A DNA stretch of 64,000 nucleotides from assembly GCA_002077065.1 (NCBI GenBank), contig NAJO01000005.1, positions 992,001-1,056,000 of the forward strand, in the 5' to 3' direction. Each line of letters opens with the position of its first letter. Positions within the stretch are counted from its first letter, which is position 1. The notes under the pieces are model-generated. The model saw nothing but the letters and a program-made list of their open reading frames with translations, made no database searches and had not been told where the DNA came from. Made by a program: the position numbers and the translations under genes. Source of the DNA: Cryoendolithus antarcticus. Lineage: Eukaryota > Ascomycota > Dothideomycetes > Cladosporiales > Cladosporiaceae. Shown here in pieces: positions 62,769 to 64,000 of this stretch.

Positions 62769-64000
62769 GCGTGACGATGAGAAAACTTCCCTCAAGTACC
62801 TGATGCTACTAGCTTTCCCTTGCTTGAAATCTTGAGAACCTCAGGTAATGGTTTGGAATTAGTTGTGATCGTGAAGCGATACCACTGGTACCCACGGACT
62901 CTCGCACGAATTCAATCATGTCGTTCGGCTGTCGTCAAGGTAAGGGCAGCTTCATAGTCTTCCACAAATGTCTGCTGAGGGCAACCGCTCATTTGAGCGA
63001 ACCTTTTCAGCCTTTGCAGTGCTGGTGCAGTGGGATTCTTCATGTCATATCGACGGCTACAGTTCCTCGTGAAGTGCATCGCTAAAAGAGTCGAATGGGG
63101 GAATCTGCTCCAAGGGAAGTCACGATCCTCCGCCGGTGTGCGCCGTAGATATCCTGTGATCGCCATAAACAAGGGCAGAGAGCGTTCCTACCGAAAGCCT
63201 ACTGCATATCCCACAAGGAAAGTGCGGCCAGCTCGAGCCAAGATCGGCAAAACGTCTACTGAGAGCACTTGCGCGATCGTCATTGCCCCCATTGTTCAGA
63301 CGGTGCAAACCCTCGGAGTCCCGGCGTGACACCACAGGATCTTTCGGGCGAGAGGCCCTTACTGACAAGTCGAGCAACGAAAGTCCACTCATTGAATACC
63401 GAGCATGATCTCGCTCGATGGAAGTCCGGTAGATCAAGCAGTCCACGCAAAGGTGTCTGCGTTGCTCGCACATCAAGGCACTGCTCTTGCATCCCAATGT
63501 ACTCCGCCTGGTACGGGATTATTACAACGCCAATCTCAAGTCAAGTGAGGTCGCTACTTCGGACGTCGCGGTCTTCCTCCAAGTCGAATGCTATCGGCAT
63601 TGGTAGGTCCGGTAATGGGATCGCGAGCAGCACAATACGCCATCATCGATGGCCACTTGCGCTCAGTTCCTATTCGAAGCTAGAGGATGCTGATGAATGG
63701 CGTCCGGAAGACAGGCTTTCTTTCTCTGGCACGACAAACTTCTGATCAAGTCCGCGGTGCTGGCTCGTTGGTGGGACGTGAGAGATACAGAGGTGCGACG
63801 CTTCAGGTGTTTGCGCGAATCTACCAATTCTGTGGAACACAATTTGCACCTTCCGCTCGCTGTAGCAATAATTGCTTTGATATATGCAGTGTATCATGAT
63901 CGAATACACGTTCCTCCATCATACATAGTCTCGGCCTCGCGCTCATGCATTCTCACCACCAAAAACAGCACACAGGTTCCCCACACAAGTCCGGCTCAGC
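62769..64000. other. Right end, no supported gene
   Basis: About 1.2 kb without a convincing gene. Open frames up to 158 codons (for example 63269..63745 plus) overlap others on the opposite strand and show no protein-like features. A gene whose main part lies beyond the window end cannot be excluded. Confidence 0.45.

Overview
The window is nuclear DNA of a filamentous ascomycete (Pezizomycotina). The evidence is short spliceosomal introns (about 50-150 nt, with GT/AG ends and CTAAC/CTGAC-like branch sites), a histone H2A ending in SQEL, compact intergenic spaces and only fungal-type proteins. The side-by-side melanin polyketide synthase and CMR1-type regulator make a melanised Dothideomycete the best guess; the species cannot be told from the sequence alone.

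Layout. At 0.5-10 kb lie conserved housekeeping genes: the autophagy protease ATG4, a divergent histone H2B/H2A pair, an uncertain small basic gene, the snoRNP protein NOP56 and the chaperonin subunit CCT6. At 10.4-14.2 kb is a large secreted Ser/Thr-rich repeat protein with apple-like and NIDO-like regions. At 14.5-24.5 kb are an oxysterol-binding protein, a CUE3/ASCC2-like ribosome-quality-control factor, ribosomal protein uS10 (RPS20), the deadenylase CCR4 and proteasome ATPase RPT3. At 25-28 kb is a secreted sedolisin (S53) tripeptidyl peptidase. At 28-43.7 kb are COG3, mitochondrial FMP25, the CCCH/FG nucleoporin NUP42, a previously easy-to-miss two-exon small membrane protein lying 27 nt upstream of GPI1, GPI1 itself, Mediator MED14 and prefoldin subunit 3.

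The right third is a specialised-metabolism locus: a SAT-KS-AT-PT-ACP-ACP-TE non-reducing polyketide synthase of the 1,8-DHN-melanin type (PKS1, minus strand) and, divergent from it across a 7.7-kb stretch with no convincing gene, a CMR1/PIG1-type regulator carrying two C2H2 fingers plus a Zn2Cys6 cluster. The polyketide synthase would make 1,3,6,8-tetrahydroxynaphthalene and the regulator would be expected to activate it and the reductase/dehydratase genes elsewhere. No reductase or dehydratase gene of the pathway is visible here.

I found no tRNA, rRNA, CRISPR, integron or recognisable transposon. The observations most worth following are the tight, in-frame GPI1 gene pair, the long empty PKS1-CMR1 interval, and the repeat-rich secreted protein. 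Exon boundaries are my own reading of splice signals and frame continuity, not transcript data.
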